A stretch of 64,000 nt of DNA from NCBI RefSeq assembly GCF_001445655.1, contig NZ_LNBE01000003.1:1408530-1472529 (forward strand), written 5' to 3'. The DNA is from Streptomyces roseifaciens (GTDB lineage: Bacteria > Actinomycetota > Actinomycetes > Streptomycetales > Streptomycetaceae). How positions within the stretch are numbered: the stretch's first letter is position 1; each line of letters begins with the position of its first letter. A model generated the notes under the pieces. The model was not told the origin of the DNA and ran no database searches. It saw nothing but the letters and a program-made list of their open reading frames with translations. Of the stretch, positions 17,691 through 25,582 are shown one piece after another. The position numbers were made by a program, and so were the translations under genes.

Positions 17691-18173
17691 ATGGGCAACA
17701 GCGAGAGCGCGTCTTTCATACTGCCGCGGGGTGCGACGGGGTTCTTCCGGTCTGCGGAAGGCCCGCTTCCCGATACCGATTTGCGGGGATTCCGCACCGC
17801 TCTGTATGAGGCAGCCCGCCTCGCGGGTGGGACAGTCGGCGAGGTGGAGGAGCGGGCCTACCCTCGCACGTTCCATTCCGCGTCGATCCTCGACGGCACA
17901 GGCGAGGGCGAGACCGTCGTTCTCTGCCACGCCCATCACCCCTGGATCGCGTTCGCCCAGGAGCGCAGGGATTGGTACGACCAGGAGTTCCTCGCGCCGC
18001 CGCCGTGGGCCCACGTATTCGCTCACGCGGGGTTCGTGGTTCTCGAACGCGAGCAGCTTGTTGCGCCGCTCTCCGCCGTGGACACTTCCGCGCTCACCAA
18101 GAGTGAGTGGCGCGATGTCCGTTACTACGGCATCACCGCGCTGGGCGGCCTGCTGTTCAACGCATGGGACTGA
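17691..18173 (+). CDS. Conserved hypothetical protein
   Basis: 160 residues, ATG 17691 with GATGAGGGT before it. No signal peptide or membrane span. Notable stretches are ETVVLCHAHHPWIAFA in the middle and WRDVRYYGITALGGLLFNAWD at the end; the protein is rich in aromatic residues. I do not recognise the family. Coding is supported by codon bias. The 3' end overlaps the convergent FMN-binding protein gene by 17 bp. Confidence 0.6.
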   Translation: MGNSESASFILPRGATGFFRSAEGPLPDTDLRGFRTALYEAARLAGGTVGEVEERAYPRTFHSASILDGTGEGETVVLCHAHHPWIAFAQERRDWYDQEFLAPPPWAHVFAHAGFVVLEREQLVAPLSAVDTSALTKSEWRDVRYYGITALGGLLFNAWD

Positions 18174-18624
18174 CGGGCGGCGACGCGCCATCTGCTCCCG
18201 GTGCGCCGGGCGGCAATGGCTCGACGCCCTTCACGCGGTGAATGCGGGACGGCTCGATCAGGACGACGACGCGCTGTTCGCCCGGGACGCCCCACTCGAA
18301 TCGCTCGGTGCCCACGTAACGACGCGCCAGCCGGTCCATGTTCCGGTCCGCTTCCGGGCCCTCCACGAAGTGGACGGCGCGGCCGCGGATCTGTACGCGG
18401 TCGTAGGCGTCCGCCGGGTCCGCGTGGGAGAGGCACACGCGCGGCTCGCGGCGGAGGTTGCGTTCCTTGATCCGTCCGATGGACGTGTTGAACAGCAGCA
18501 AGTCCCCTTCGAGCCCCAGCCACATGGGGCTCACGTGCGGCGAGCCGTCGGGGTTGACCGTGGCGACGTACCAGATGTGCGGCGCTTCGATCCTCGCGCG
18601 GATGTCGTTCGGTATCGCGACCAT
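18157..18624 (-). CDS. Pyridoxamine 5'-phosphate oxidase-like FMN/F420-binding protein
   Basis: 155 residues. A split-barrel flavin-binding fold is indicated by IWYVATVNPDGSPHVSPMWLG near the N-terminus, DLLLFNTSIGRIKERNLRREPRV in the middle and YVGTERFEWGVPGEQRVVVLIEP at the end. Actinobacterial relatives use F420 or FMN for redox of small molecules. The conserved PDGSPHVSPMW pattern favours a PPOX-type domain. The specific reaction is unknown. Convergent overlap of 17 bp with the upstream hypothetical gene. Confidence 0.85.
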   Translation of the reverse strand: MVAIPNDIRARIEAPHIWYVATVNPDGSPHVSPMWLGLEGDLLLFNTSIGRIKERNLRREPRVCLSHADPADAYDRVQIRGRAVHFVEGPEADRNMDRLARRYVGTERFEWGVPGEQRVVVLIEPSRIHRVKGVEPLPPGAPGADGASPPVSPMR

Positions 18625-18733
18625 GGGGTGGTCCTGCCCCGGCGTGAGGCAGGTGATGCTTCCTGTCGCCCGCCTGCAAGCTCACCCGAGCCGCTGCTGC
18701 CACGGGGCGCCCCGGCGACGATAACGGGCCGAC

Positions 18734-20737
18734 TCAGGCGTAAATCCTCGCGACGAGGTACACGAGGAGGATCAGGACGGCCAGGACCAGCGACGGGATG
18801 GCGATGCATTTGGCCGTCCGCGTGAGGACTCTGGTGGCGTGGGCCGGGCCTTCCGCGTAGTTCGTTTCCGACGCTGCCGACGATCCGAGGCTGTTCCGGG
18901 CGACCGATACGACGACCAGCGCCAGTATTGCCGTGATCAGGGAGATGATGAGCGGTTCCATCATCCCGGCACGGACGACTCCCACCTCAAGGGACGCCCC
19001 GGGGATGTACACCCGGGTCTCCACTGCATCGATCGCCGCCACCGCGGCCAGGACGAGCGTGATCAGTGAGGCGACGGACAGGCCAAGGGAGACGGCCGCC
19101 AGGGCGGGGGCGCGTTGGGTGCGGGCAGGGGTTGTTTGTGGGGTGGGACGCTGCGTGGGGCGCTGCGCAGGGCGGTGCGTTGCTCGTGGGGCGGGGCCTG
19201 CAGCAGCGGCGGCGGCTGTTGCTGGGGGTCCGGCCGTTGGGGGCGGCTTGCGGGGCGGCGCGGGCGTGCTCGGTTCGTGCGTGCTTGGTTTGTGGGCGAC
19301 CGGCTCCCGCCTGCCCGGCGCCTGCCTGCCCGGCGTTTGTGCGACCGGGGTGCGCGTCGGTATCGGCCGGTGGGCCGCAGGCGGTGGCGGGACCGGCGGT
19401 CGTACGCGGGCGGGTGGTGGCTTGCCCGCCGCCGGCACCACCGCCGTCGGACCCTCCGGGGACACCGGCGCCCGCCCCTCGGCCGCCGGCAGGACCTCCG
19501 CCTCCACGTGGACCAGCCCTTCCCCGACGGCGCCCTTGAGCACGATGTCACCGCTGAGACGTCCCGGCCCCGCGGAGGTGTCGACGCTGATGTCGAGCCC
19601 GTCGGGGGTCTCCGCGGCCCGTAGCCAGTCCGTCTTGGGGTGCGCGGCGCAACTGCGGGCCAGCGGCGGCCCGAGGAGCCGCACCTGCTGGTGTGGCGGC
19701 GGCGCACCCCGCCGCACCGGGCCGAAGTCCAGCCGGGTCGGGTACGGGTTGACGGTCACCTCGCTCAGGGCGCGGCCGGCTTCGTCGGCCACGGCCCGGA
19801 TGTCCTTGCGCGCGATCTCCGCCAGGGCCTCGCGGGCTCCCACGGCGACGGACAGGTCGGGGTTCTCCATGCGGGCCCGCAGTTCGGCGATGGCCCCGCG
19901 GCGGGTGTAGATGTCGGGGCTGCGCATCGCGGCCTGTACGTCGTCCGGAACGGGGGAGGGGGCGATCCGCCGCCGTTGGCTGCGCGCCAGGTACAGGTCT
20001 CCCTGCATGTCGACGCTGCGGCTGGGGGTCTGGTTCGGGTTCTCCTGCCGTACGCGGTCGAAGACGTACTCGTACAGCTCGTCGAGGGAGATCCGGCCGT
20101 CCTCGTCCAGGTCGGCCTCTCCGGTGGCGAGGCCGGAGACGAGCGCGCTGGTGAACACCGAGGGCCGCGGGCCGGCCGTCTGCGTGAGCTCGGCGCCTTC
20201 GAAGGCGTACTCCATGGAGTTGGAGGCGGTGATGACGGCCCAGCCGCGCCCGCCGCCGAGCTTCTCGCCCGCGAAGGACTCCAGGACGTTGACGTCGCCG
20301 GCGGCGCGGGCGACCGCGCCCTGGGGGAAGGCGCCGCCGTAGCAGCAGTCCAGGAAGAGGGCGATGCTGCGGGCGCGGGTGCAGGACATGCAGAGGCGTA
20401 CGAAGTCGGCCGGCACGGCGGTGGAGGCCAGGCGCCGGGGCAGCGTGTTGCTGGCCGCGAAGTACAGTTCGCCGGACTCGCTCTTGAGCCCGTGGCAGGA
20501 GAAGTGGACCACGAGGGTGTCGCCCGGCCGCCGGTCGGCGAAGAAGTCGTCGAGTCGCATGGAGATGGCGTGCGAAGGCTCGTTCCGCACGATCTGGACG
20601 TCGAATCCGCCGATCCGCGGATCGCCAAGGACGTCCGCCAGCGCCTCGGCGTCCTGGGCCGGGGACATCAGCTGTCGGAGTCCTTGGTCCTGGTAGCTGT
20701 CGTTGGCGATGATCAGCGCGTACCGGGACTCCGTCAT
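18734..20737 (-). CDS. Caspase-like (C14) protease with EF-hand loop and C-terminal membrane anchor
   Basis: 667 residues. The caspase domain fills residues 1-240, with catalytic His82 in HFSCHG and Cys132 in LDCCYGG. An ideal EF-hand loop, DLDEDGRISLDE (209-220), lies within it and suggests calcium control. A helical HEAT-like segment (about 265-325) and a beta-rich region (about 330-415) follow, then a long Pro/Ala/Thr-rich linker to about 550 and three membrane spans at the C-terminus. The enzyme therefore probably sits on the membrane, with the protease in the cytoplasm. It starts 4 bp inside the upstream EACC1 gene (ATGA), so both are made together. Such pairs belong to predicted bacterial conflict/cell-death systems. 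Trigger and substrate are unknown. Confidence 0.9.
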   Translation of the reverse strand: MTESRYALIIANDSYQDQGLRQLMSPAQDAEALADVLGDPRIGGFDVQIVRNEPSHAISMRLDDFFADRRPGDTLVVHFSCHGLKSESGELYFAASNTLPRRLASTAVPADFVRLCMSCTRARSIALFLDCCYGGAFPQGAVARAAGDVNVLESFAGEKLGGGRGWAVITASNSMEYAFEGAELTQTAGPRPSVFTSALVSGLATGEADLDEDGRISLDELYEYVFDRVRQENPNQTPSRSVDMQGDLYLARSQRRRIAPSPVPDDVQAAMRSPDIYTRRGAIAELRARMENPDLSVAVGAREALAEIARKDIRAVADEAGRALSEVTVNPYPTRLDFGPVRRGAPPPHQQVRLLGPPLARSCAAHPKTDWLRAAETPDGLDISVDTSAGPGRLSGDIVLKGAVGEGLVHVEAEVLPAAEGRAPVSPEGPTAVVPAAGKPPPARVRPPVPPPPAAHRPIPTRTPVAQTPGRQAPGRREPVAHKPSTHEPSTPAPPRKPPPTAGPPATAAAAAAGPAPRATHRPAQRPTQRPTPQTTPARTQRAPALAAVSLGLSVASLITLVLAAVAAIDAVETRVYIPGASLEVGVVRAGMMEPLIISLITAILALVVVSVARNSLGSSAASETNYAEGPAHATRVLTRTAKCIAIPSLVLAVLILLVYLVARIYA

Positions 20738-21189
20738 GGCGGCACCTCGCCCTTCGGCACCTCGCCCGTCGGCACCTCAGCGGGCGACGCTGCTCCGGAC
20801 GGCGCCGCACCGGGGGAGTGGCGGCGGACGAAGAGGTCGAAGGCCTCGGTGACCTGCTCCGGTGTCGCCTCGGAGACCTCCAGGACGTCGTCGCCGAGGG
20901 CCAGCCGCATCGAAGGCCGGGAATCCCGGCAGCGGCCCCACCACTCTCTCACGACGCCGACGACCTCGCGCAGCGCCGTGGCGGACGTTCCCAAGGTCAC
21001 CAGCAGGGCTCCCACCTGGGTGACGTCCACGGCCCGCGCGCCCGGCGGCACCTCTGCGTCGGCCGGGAGGGACGTCACGTCGTCCACGTCGAGCTGGAGC
21101 AGCTCCCGGCGGAGGTAGCCGGTCAGCTTCTCGACGTGCTCGGCTTCCGTCCCCTCCTCGGACAGGAGGATCTGCAGTCGGTTCTCCAC
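20734..21189 (-). CDS. Effector-associated constant component EACC1-type protein
   Basis: 151 residues from GTG 21189, preceded by GAAGGGG. The pattern LRRELLQLDVDD, a PPGARAVDVTQVGALLVTL core, then VVREWWGRCR and a strand pair LALGDDVLEV matches the small EACC1 domain proteins encoded beside caspase-, trypsin- or CHAT-type effectors in actinobacteria. The C-terminal tail is a Pro/Glu/Val repeat (EVPTGEVPKGEVPP). It overlaps the caspase start by 4 bp. The role, probably binding and regulating the effector, is inferred from gene neighbourhood work on the family. Confidence 0.8.
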   Translation of the reverse strand: MENRLQILLSEEGTEAEHVEKLTGYLRRELLQLDVDDVTSLPADAEVPPGARAVDVTQVGALLVTLGTSATALREVVGVVREWWGRCRDSRPSMRLALGDDVLEVSEATPEQVTEAFDLFVRRHSPGAAPSGAASPAEVPTGEVPKGEVPP

Positions 21190-21374
21190 CGTATTCGCCC
21201 CTTCATCCGCCCCTTCGCGCCCAGTCGCGCGTCCTCGCGCTCACAGCTCACAGGGGCGACGCGGAGTCGGACCGCGGTGGCTCCACGTGCCTCACTTCCA
21301 GTCTGTGATCCCTCCTACCCCGCCGCAACCAGGGTCCGTGACCAGGGCACACACGACGGACGCCGACGTGTCCC

Positions 21375-22280
21375 TCACGCGCTGATCCGTGGCCCCATTT
21401 CCCGTGCCAGCGCCAGGGCCAGCGCGCGGAAGATCTGCACCTCGGGGTTGCGGTCCCGGGCGCGAACGGCCAGGTAGCTGCTCTCGTGAGGGGCGTCGAG
21501 CACCGGGACGAAGACCGCGCCCGGCCATGCGTAGTAGCGGGCGAACGACTTCAGCCCGGAGCCGGCCGCGCGCCCGGTGACCACGCCGGTGAGGACCTCC
21601 TGCGGCGTCAGCGCCACGTGCGGGCTGCGGCGCCGGGCCGCGCAGTCGAAGTACAGGTAGTCGGTGAAGGTGCGGGGCGTGTGGCCGGGGACCGTGAAGA
21701 ACGGCAGGTCGGCGATGTCCGCGAGCAGGGCGCCGGTGTCACGGGCGTCCGCCAGCGGCGACGACTCCGGTACCGCCACGATGCGCTGCTCGGTCGTCAT
21801 GGCGTCCGCGGTGATCCGCTCGTCGGCCGGGGTGGGCCGGACGAAGGCGACGTCCACGCGGTCCTCGACGAGCGCGGAGACGTGCTCGGTGAAGTCGAGC
21901 TGCCGCAGCTCGACGGGGACGTGGGGGCGGGCCCGCCGGAAGGCGTTGATCGAGGCGGGAGTCAGCTCCGCCGAGCCGTGGCCCATGATGCCTACGCGGA
22001 GCGGTCGTTCGGCGGCGGGCGCGGCCTGAGCGGCCTCGGCCACGTCGTCGAGCGCGGCGTTCGCGGCGGCGAGCAGCGTACGGGCGTGGCCGGCCAGCCG
22101 CTCGCCGGCGGGCGTGGGGGAGACGGGGTTGCGGTGGAGCAGGCGCGTGCCGAGGTCGCTCTCCAGCCGCCGGACGTGCTGGGTGACGGCGGGCGGGGAG
22201 AGGAAGAGCCGTGCGGCTGCCCGCGCGAAGTGTCCTTCCTCGACCACCGCCAGGAAGGACGCCAGCAGACGGAGATCCAT
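21375..22280 (-). CDS. LysR-family transcriptional regulator
   Basis: 301 residues from ATG 22280. N-terminal HTH: MDLRLLASFLAVVEEGHFARAAARLFLSPPAVTQHVRRLE, followed by a periplasmic-binding-like effector domain (LRVGIMGHGS). It is divergent from an MFS transporter, with a LysR-type T-N11-A palindrome in the 102-bp gap, so it likely controls that transporter. The effector is unknown. Confidence 0.92.
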   Translation of the reverse strand: MDLRLLASFLAVVEEGHFARAAARLFLSPPAVTQHVRRLESDLGTRLLHRNPVSPTPAGERLAGHARTLLAAANAALDDVAEAAQAAPAAERPLRVGIMGHGSAELTPASINAFRRARPHVPVELRQLDFTEHVSALVEDRVDVAFVRPTPADERITADAMTTEQRIVAVPESSPLADARDTGALLADIADLPFFTVPGHTPRTFTDYLYFDCAARRRSPHVALTPQEVLTGVVTGRAAGSGLKSFARYYAWPGAVFVPVLDAPHESSYLAVRARDRNPEVQIFRALALALAREMGPRISA

Positions 22281-22322
22281 GACGGCCACGATAGACACCT
22301 CCGCCGCCCGGTTCGCATGTGT

Positions 22323-22339
22323 ATTCACAAATCGTGAAT
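22323..22339. promoter_or_regulatory. LysR-type operator
   Basis: ATTCACAAATCGTGAAT is a perfect 6-5-6 inverted repeat with the T-N11-A form known for LysR regulators, in the A/T-rich gap between the LysR and MFS genes, 44 bp before the transporter start. Confidence 0.7.
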
Positions 22340-22382
22340 GCGGGCGGCGGGGGCGGGGCGGAGGCCCGTAGGACTGGCGGAC

Positions 22383-23876
22383 GTGAGTATTCCTGTCGAG
22401 CACACCGCCCCTGACGCCGCTGGTGCCGTTGGCACCCCTGAGGCAACCGCTGGTCCCCCCGGTACCCCTGGCGCCGTTGGCATCCCCGGCGACCCCGGTG
22501 GTTCCGTTGCCCTCCCGCCCACCGACCCCGCCGGGACGAGCCCGCCGCCCCGGCACCGCGCACGGGCGCGGGCGGGTGGGATGCGCACCGGCCGGCCGCG
22601 CACCGGCCGGCCGCGGTCCAGGTGGATGCGGTCCGGGTGGATGCGAACGGGCTGGATGATGACGGCCTCCGGCTGGAGCGCCAACCAGTTCTCCGCCCTG
22701 CTGGGTGCCTACCGCTCCGAGCTCGGCCTGTCCGAGTCCGCGGTCACCGGCCTGTTCGCGCTGTACGTCGTCGGCCTGATCCCGGGCCTGCTGATCGGCG
22801 GACCGCTGGCCGACCGGCGCGGGCGCCGGCCGGTGGCGCTGACCGCCCTCGCCGTCAACCTGCTCTCCACCTGCCTCTTGATGGCCGGTTCGGCCGCCAC
22901 GGCGTGGCTGCTGCCCGGCCGCTTCCTGACCGGCATCAGCGCCGGCGCTCTGCTGGCCGCCGGAAGCGCCTGGGTCAAGGAGCTGTCCTGCCCGCCCTAC
23001 GCTCCGGAAGGGGTACCGGGGGCGGCGGCCCGGCGCCCGGGCCTGTTCGTCTCGGCGGGCTTCGCCTCGGGTGGCCTGGTGGCCGCGCTGATCGCCCAGT
23101 GGCTGCCGTACCCGATGGCGACGGCCTACGTTCCCCATGTCGTCCTGGCGGCACTCGCCTGGGCGATCGCGTACCGGGCACCGGAGACCCGCCGGCCGGC
23201 TGCGCGGGACGGGCGGGCTGCAGCGGCCGGTCACGGGGCTGATGCCGCCGCCCCTGATGGCGCCGTCGACTGGTCCCGCTTCCGCCGTGCCGTACTGCCC
23301 CTGGCCCCCTGGGTCTTTGCCGCCCCGGCCATCGGCTTCGCCACCCTGCCCGGGCTGGTCGACGACGGACTGACCGGCTGGCGCACCGTCTACGCGGGCA
23401 TCGCCACCGCCGTCGTCCCCGGCTGCGGCCTGCTCGTCCAGCCCCTGGCCCGCCGCCTGGCCGTACGGAACCGCTTCGCCACCGCGTCGGCCGGGCTCGG
23501 CGCGATCACCGTAGGGCTCGCCCTCGCCGTCCCTGCGGCGGCGGCAGCGCAGCCGGCTCTCGCACTCGTCGCGGCGGCCGTCCTGGGGGCCGGTTACGGT
23601 TTCGCGCTGTCCTTCGGGCTGACCGAGGCGGCCGCGGCCGCACCGCCGGCGCGGCTGGCCATGGTGACGTCGCTGTTCTGGACGGCGGCCTACCTCGGCA
23701 TGCTCGTTCCGTACGCCCTCGCCCTGCTCTCCCGCTGGTGGAGCATGCCCGTACTCCTCGCTGCGGGAGCCGTACTGGCGGCAGTGACCTGCGGTGTGTT
23801 CGCTGCCGTCGGTGGGCGCCGCAACGCACCCGCCGCACTCCACCGCACGGCGGAGCCGGACCGCCCTCGCGCGTGA
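22383..23876 (+). CDS. MFS transporter with low-complexity N-terminus
   Basis: 497 residues from GTG 22383. The MFS core is clear from about residue 95: GWSANQFSALLGAYRSELGLS, then the loop motif GGPLADRRGRRPVALTA and later transmembrane helices. The first ~95 residues are Gly/Pro/Thr- then Arg/Trp/Met-rich, encoded by repeats of CACCGGCCGG and GTGGATGCG. The usual first membrane helix before GWSANQF is missing, leaving an odd number of visible spans. The protein may be non-functional or use a downstream start. It is divergent from LysR. Confidence 0.75.
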   Translation: MSIPVEHTAPDAAGAVGTPEATAGPPGTPGAVGIPGDPGGSVALPPTDPAGTSPPPRHRARARAGGMRTGRPRTGRPRSRWMRSGWMRTGWMMTASGWSANQFSALLGAYRSELGLSESAVTGLFALYVVGLIPGLLIGGPLADRRGRRPVALTALAVNLLSTCLLMAGSAATAWLLPGRFLTGISAGALLAAGSAWVKELSCPPYAPEGVPGAAARRPGLFVSAGFASGGLVAALIAQWLPYPMATAYVPHVVLAALAWAIAYRAPETRRPAARDGRAAAAGHGADAAAPDGAVDWSRFRRAVLPLAPWVFAAPAIGFATLPGLVDDGLTGWRTVYAGIATAVVPGCGLLVQPLARRLAVRNRFATASAGLGAITVGLALAVPAAAAAQPALALVAAAVLGAGYGFALSFGLTEAAAAAPPARLAMVTSLFWTAAYLGMLVPYALALLSRWWSMPVLLAAGAVLAAVTCGVFAAVGGRRNAPAALHRTAEPDRPRA

Positions 23877-24043
23877 TCCCTAACGTGGCGAGCAGGCGGA
23901 AGAGTGATCGCATGGCAGCGAGCGTGAGCGCAACACCCGAAGTTCCCGGTGTGTCTCCGTCGTGGTGTGGTCCAGCCCTGGGGCGAGGTCGTGCCCTCTG
24001 TGGGGGCCGTTGGCGCCGGCCGTGACGTACGCCTGCCACCGGC

Positions 24044-24076
24044 GCCGCCGGGCCGGCTGCTGAAAGGCCCGGCGGC
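24044..24076. terminator. Terminator hairpin between convergent genes
   Basis: GCCGCCGGGCC and GGCCCGGCGGC make a perfect 11-bp G/C stem with an 11-nt loop, a few bases from the stop of the barstar gene and 170 bp past the MFS stop. Likely terminates one or both. Confidence 0.6.
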
Positions 24077-24082
24077 CCGGGA

Positions 24083-25204
24083 TCAGGCCAGGGTGACGTG
24101 CATCCCGCCCTCGGCGAGGGAGTCGAGGACTTCGGCGAACAGGTCGTAGGGCCGGCCGTCCGGCGTGAGGGCGTGGGACAGGTGCTCGCGCGCGGTCGCG
24201 GCGTCGCGCCAGAGCAGGGTTGCCGGGGCCGTGTAGCCGAAGGTGCCGCGCAGGCAGTCGTCGAGGGCGCTCAGGCAACCACCGAAGTAGCCGCCCGGCC
24301 CGTTCACCGCCTCGCCCAGCGCGAGGTAGAGGCCCGGGTCGTCGGTGATGTGCCGGCCGTCGAGCTCGTATGCGTGGTGGGCCGGCCGGTCCTGACGCTT
24401 GAGTCGGCAGCCTCGTTCCCGGACGATGTCCAGCCATGCCAGGCGTTGCCGGCTGTCGAGGCCGACCCAGGCGCCGGGGCTGTTCGGCGGCCCGGCGAGC
24501 CACCGGTCCCGGATCGGCCGGGCGTGTTCCGGGATGGGCGGGTAGAGGCTGCTGCAGTCCAGCTCCAGGTCGATCAGATCCGTTCCGAGGGCGGACGGCC
24601 GCCAATCGCGAACGGTGGGCCACAGCAGCCGATCAGTGAGTGGCTCACCCCGGTCGTCCCGTATCTCCAGGGCGGTCTCGTCCAGATCCAGTGCCCGCCG
24701 AGTCCCTGTCGCCAGTACCCGCCGCAGTTCTTCCCCCGCTGCGAGCCCGCGCAGGACGAGCAGGGGCGCCGCTTGCTCGGGTGTCAGGACGCGGGTGAAC
24801 TCCCGGCAGGAACCCAGCCACCGGTGCCCGTCGTGCACCCGGACGGTGCCCCGGTAGCCCTCCGGCGGGCCCTCGTAGTCGTCCTGGCCGGTGAGCACCA
24901 GACCGTTCGCCCCGGGGCGCCGACCGGGGCTCTCCACGTCAAGGCGCTCCACGTCTTCGAGGAGCCAGGCGTCAAGCTCCTCGTCCTCCGGCACCAGCCA
25001 CACCCTGTTGCCGACCCAGTCGCGTACCTCGGGTCCCTCCGGAACCCAGCCGAACAGTTCGTACGTCCCGCGCTGGAACTCCCCGAACAGGCCCTCCACC
25101 TCGTCACAGGTGCCCCAGACGTGGCCGTGCTCGGTATCGGTCAATGTGTAGCGCGCCCACCCGCGGCCGTTCGCATCGTCATCCTCATACACGGTCGGAA
25201 TCAT
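24083..25204 (-). CDS. Barstar-domain protein
   Basis: 373 residues from ATG 25204; upstream in-frame sequence covers a pseudogene on the other strand and is not used. The last ~120 residues match the barnase-inhibitor barstar fold: DGRHITDDPGLYLALGEAV, GYFGGCLSALDDCLRG, then TLLWRDA. The first 250 residues are a different, acidic alpha/beta region with repeated W/Y/D content that I do not recognise. Barstar proteins bind and block secreted barnase-like RNases. No barnase-like RNase gene is adjacent, so it may be an orphan immunity protein against a rival's toxin. Confidence 0.75.
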   Translation of the reverse strand: MIPTVYEDDDANGRGWARYTLTDTEHGHVWGTCDEVEGLFGEFQRGTYELFGWVPEGPEVRDWVGNRVWLVPEDEELDAWLLEDVERLDVESPGRRPGANGLVLTGQDDYEGPPEGYRGTVRVHDGHRWLGSCREFTRVLTPEQAAPLLVLRGLAAGEELRRVLATGTRRALDLDETALEIRDDRGEPLTDRLLWPTVRDWRPSALGTDLIDLELDCSSLYPPIPEHARPIRDRWLAGPPNSPGAWVGLDSRQRLAWLDIVRERGCRLKRQDRPAHHAYELDGRHITDDPGLYLALGEAVNGPGGYFGGCLSALDDCLRGTFGYTAPATLLWRDAATAREHLSHALTPDGRPYDLFAEVLDSLAEGGMHVTLA

Positions 25205-25211
25205 GCCCTGA

Positions 25212-25553
25212 CCAGCGGCGGACGATGAAGGTGGGCCTTCGGCGGCGGTCGTTGCCGCGCCGCCGAGCGCCGGGCTCGTCGGCACCAACGGCACCGGCAA
25301 GTCCACTCTGCTGCGGCTGAAGCCGGAGACGCGAGCGAGGAACGGGCCCTCGCGACCCGGGGCGCTCGGGCTCGGCGGCTTCGGACCGGACCGCACCGTG
25401 GGCCGGATGTCCGGCGGCGAGACCGTCCTCCGCGCCGTCCTGCACCTGCATGAACTGCGCCCCAGGACCGGGGCGTTGCGCGAAGGCACCCTCCACGTGC
25501 ACAGCGCTGGCGGGTGGCTGAGCGGTCGGTCGGCCGGTCGGCCGGTCCCGTGA
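25212..25553 (+). pseudogene. Decayed ABC-F ATPase fragment
   Basis: An open frame without a start codon holds a Walker A, LVGTNGTGKSTLLRL, at 25275-25319, and 150 bp later an ABC signature remnant, GRMSGGETVLRA. The sequence between lacks the Q-loop and most of the domain, and after the signature it loses the Walker B and runs into unrelated sequence before a TGA at 25551. It looks like an internally deleted ABC-F (resistance/ribosome-protection type) gene. Part of it lies upstream of the barstar start on the opposite strand. Confidence 0.7.
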
Positions 25554-25582
25554 GGAGCGAGCCCCTTCCTCAAGGGTGGGCG

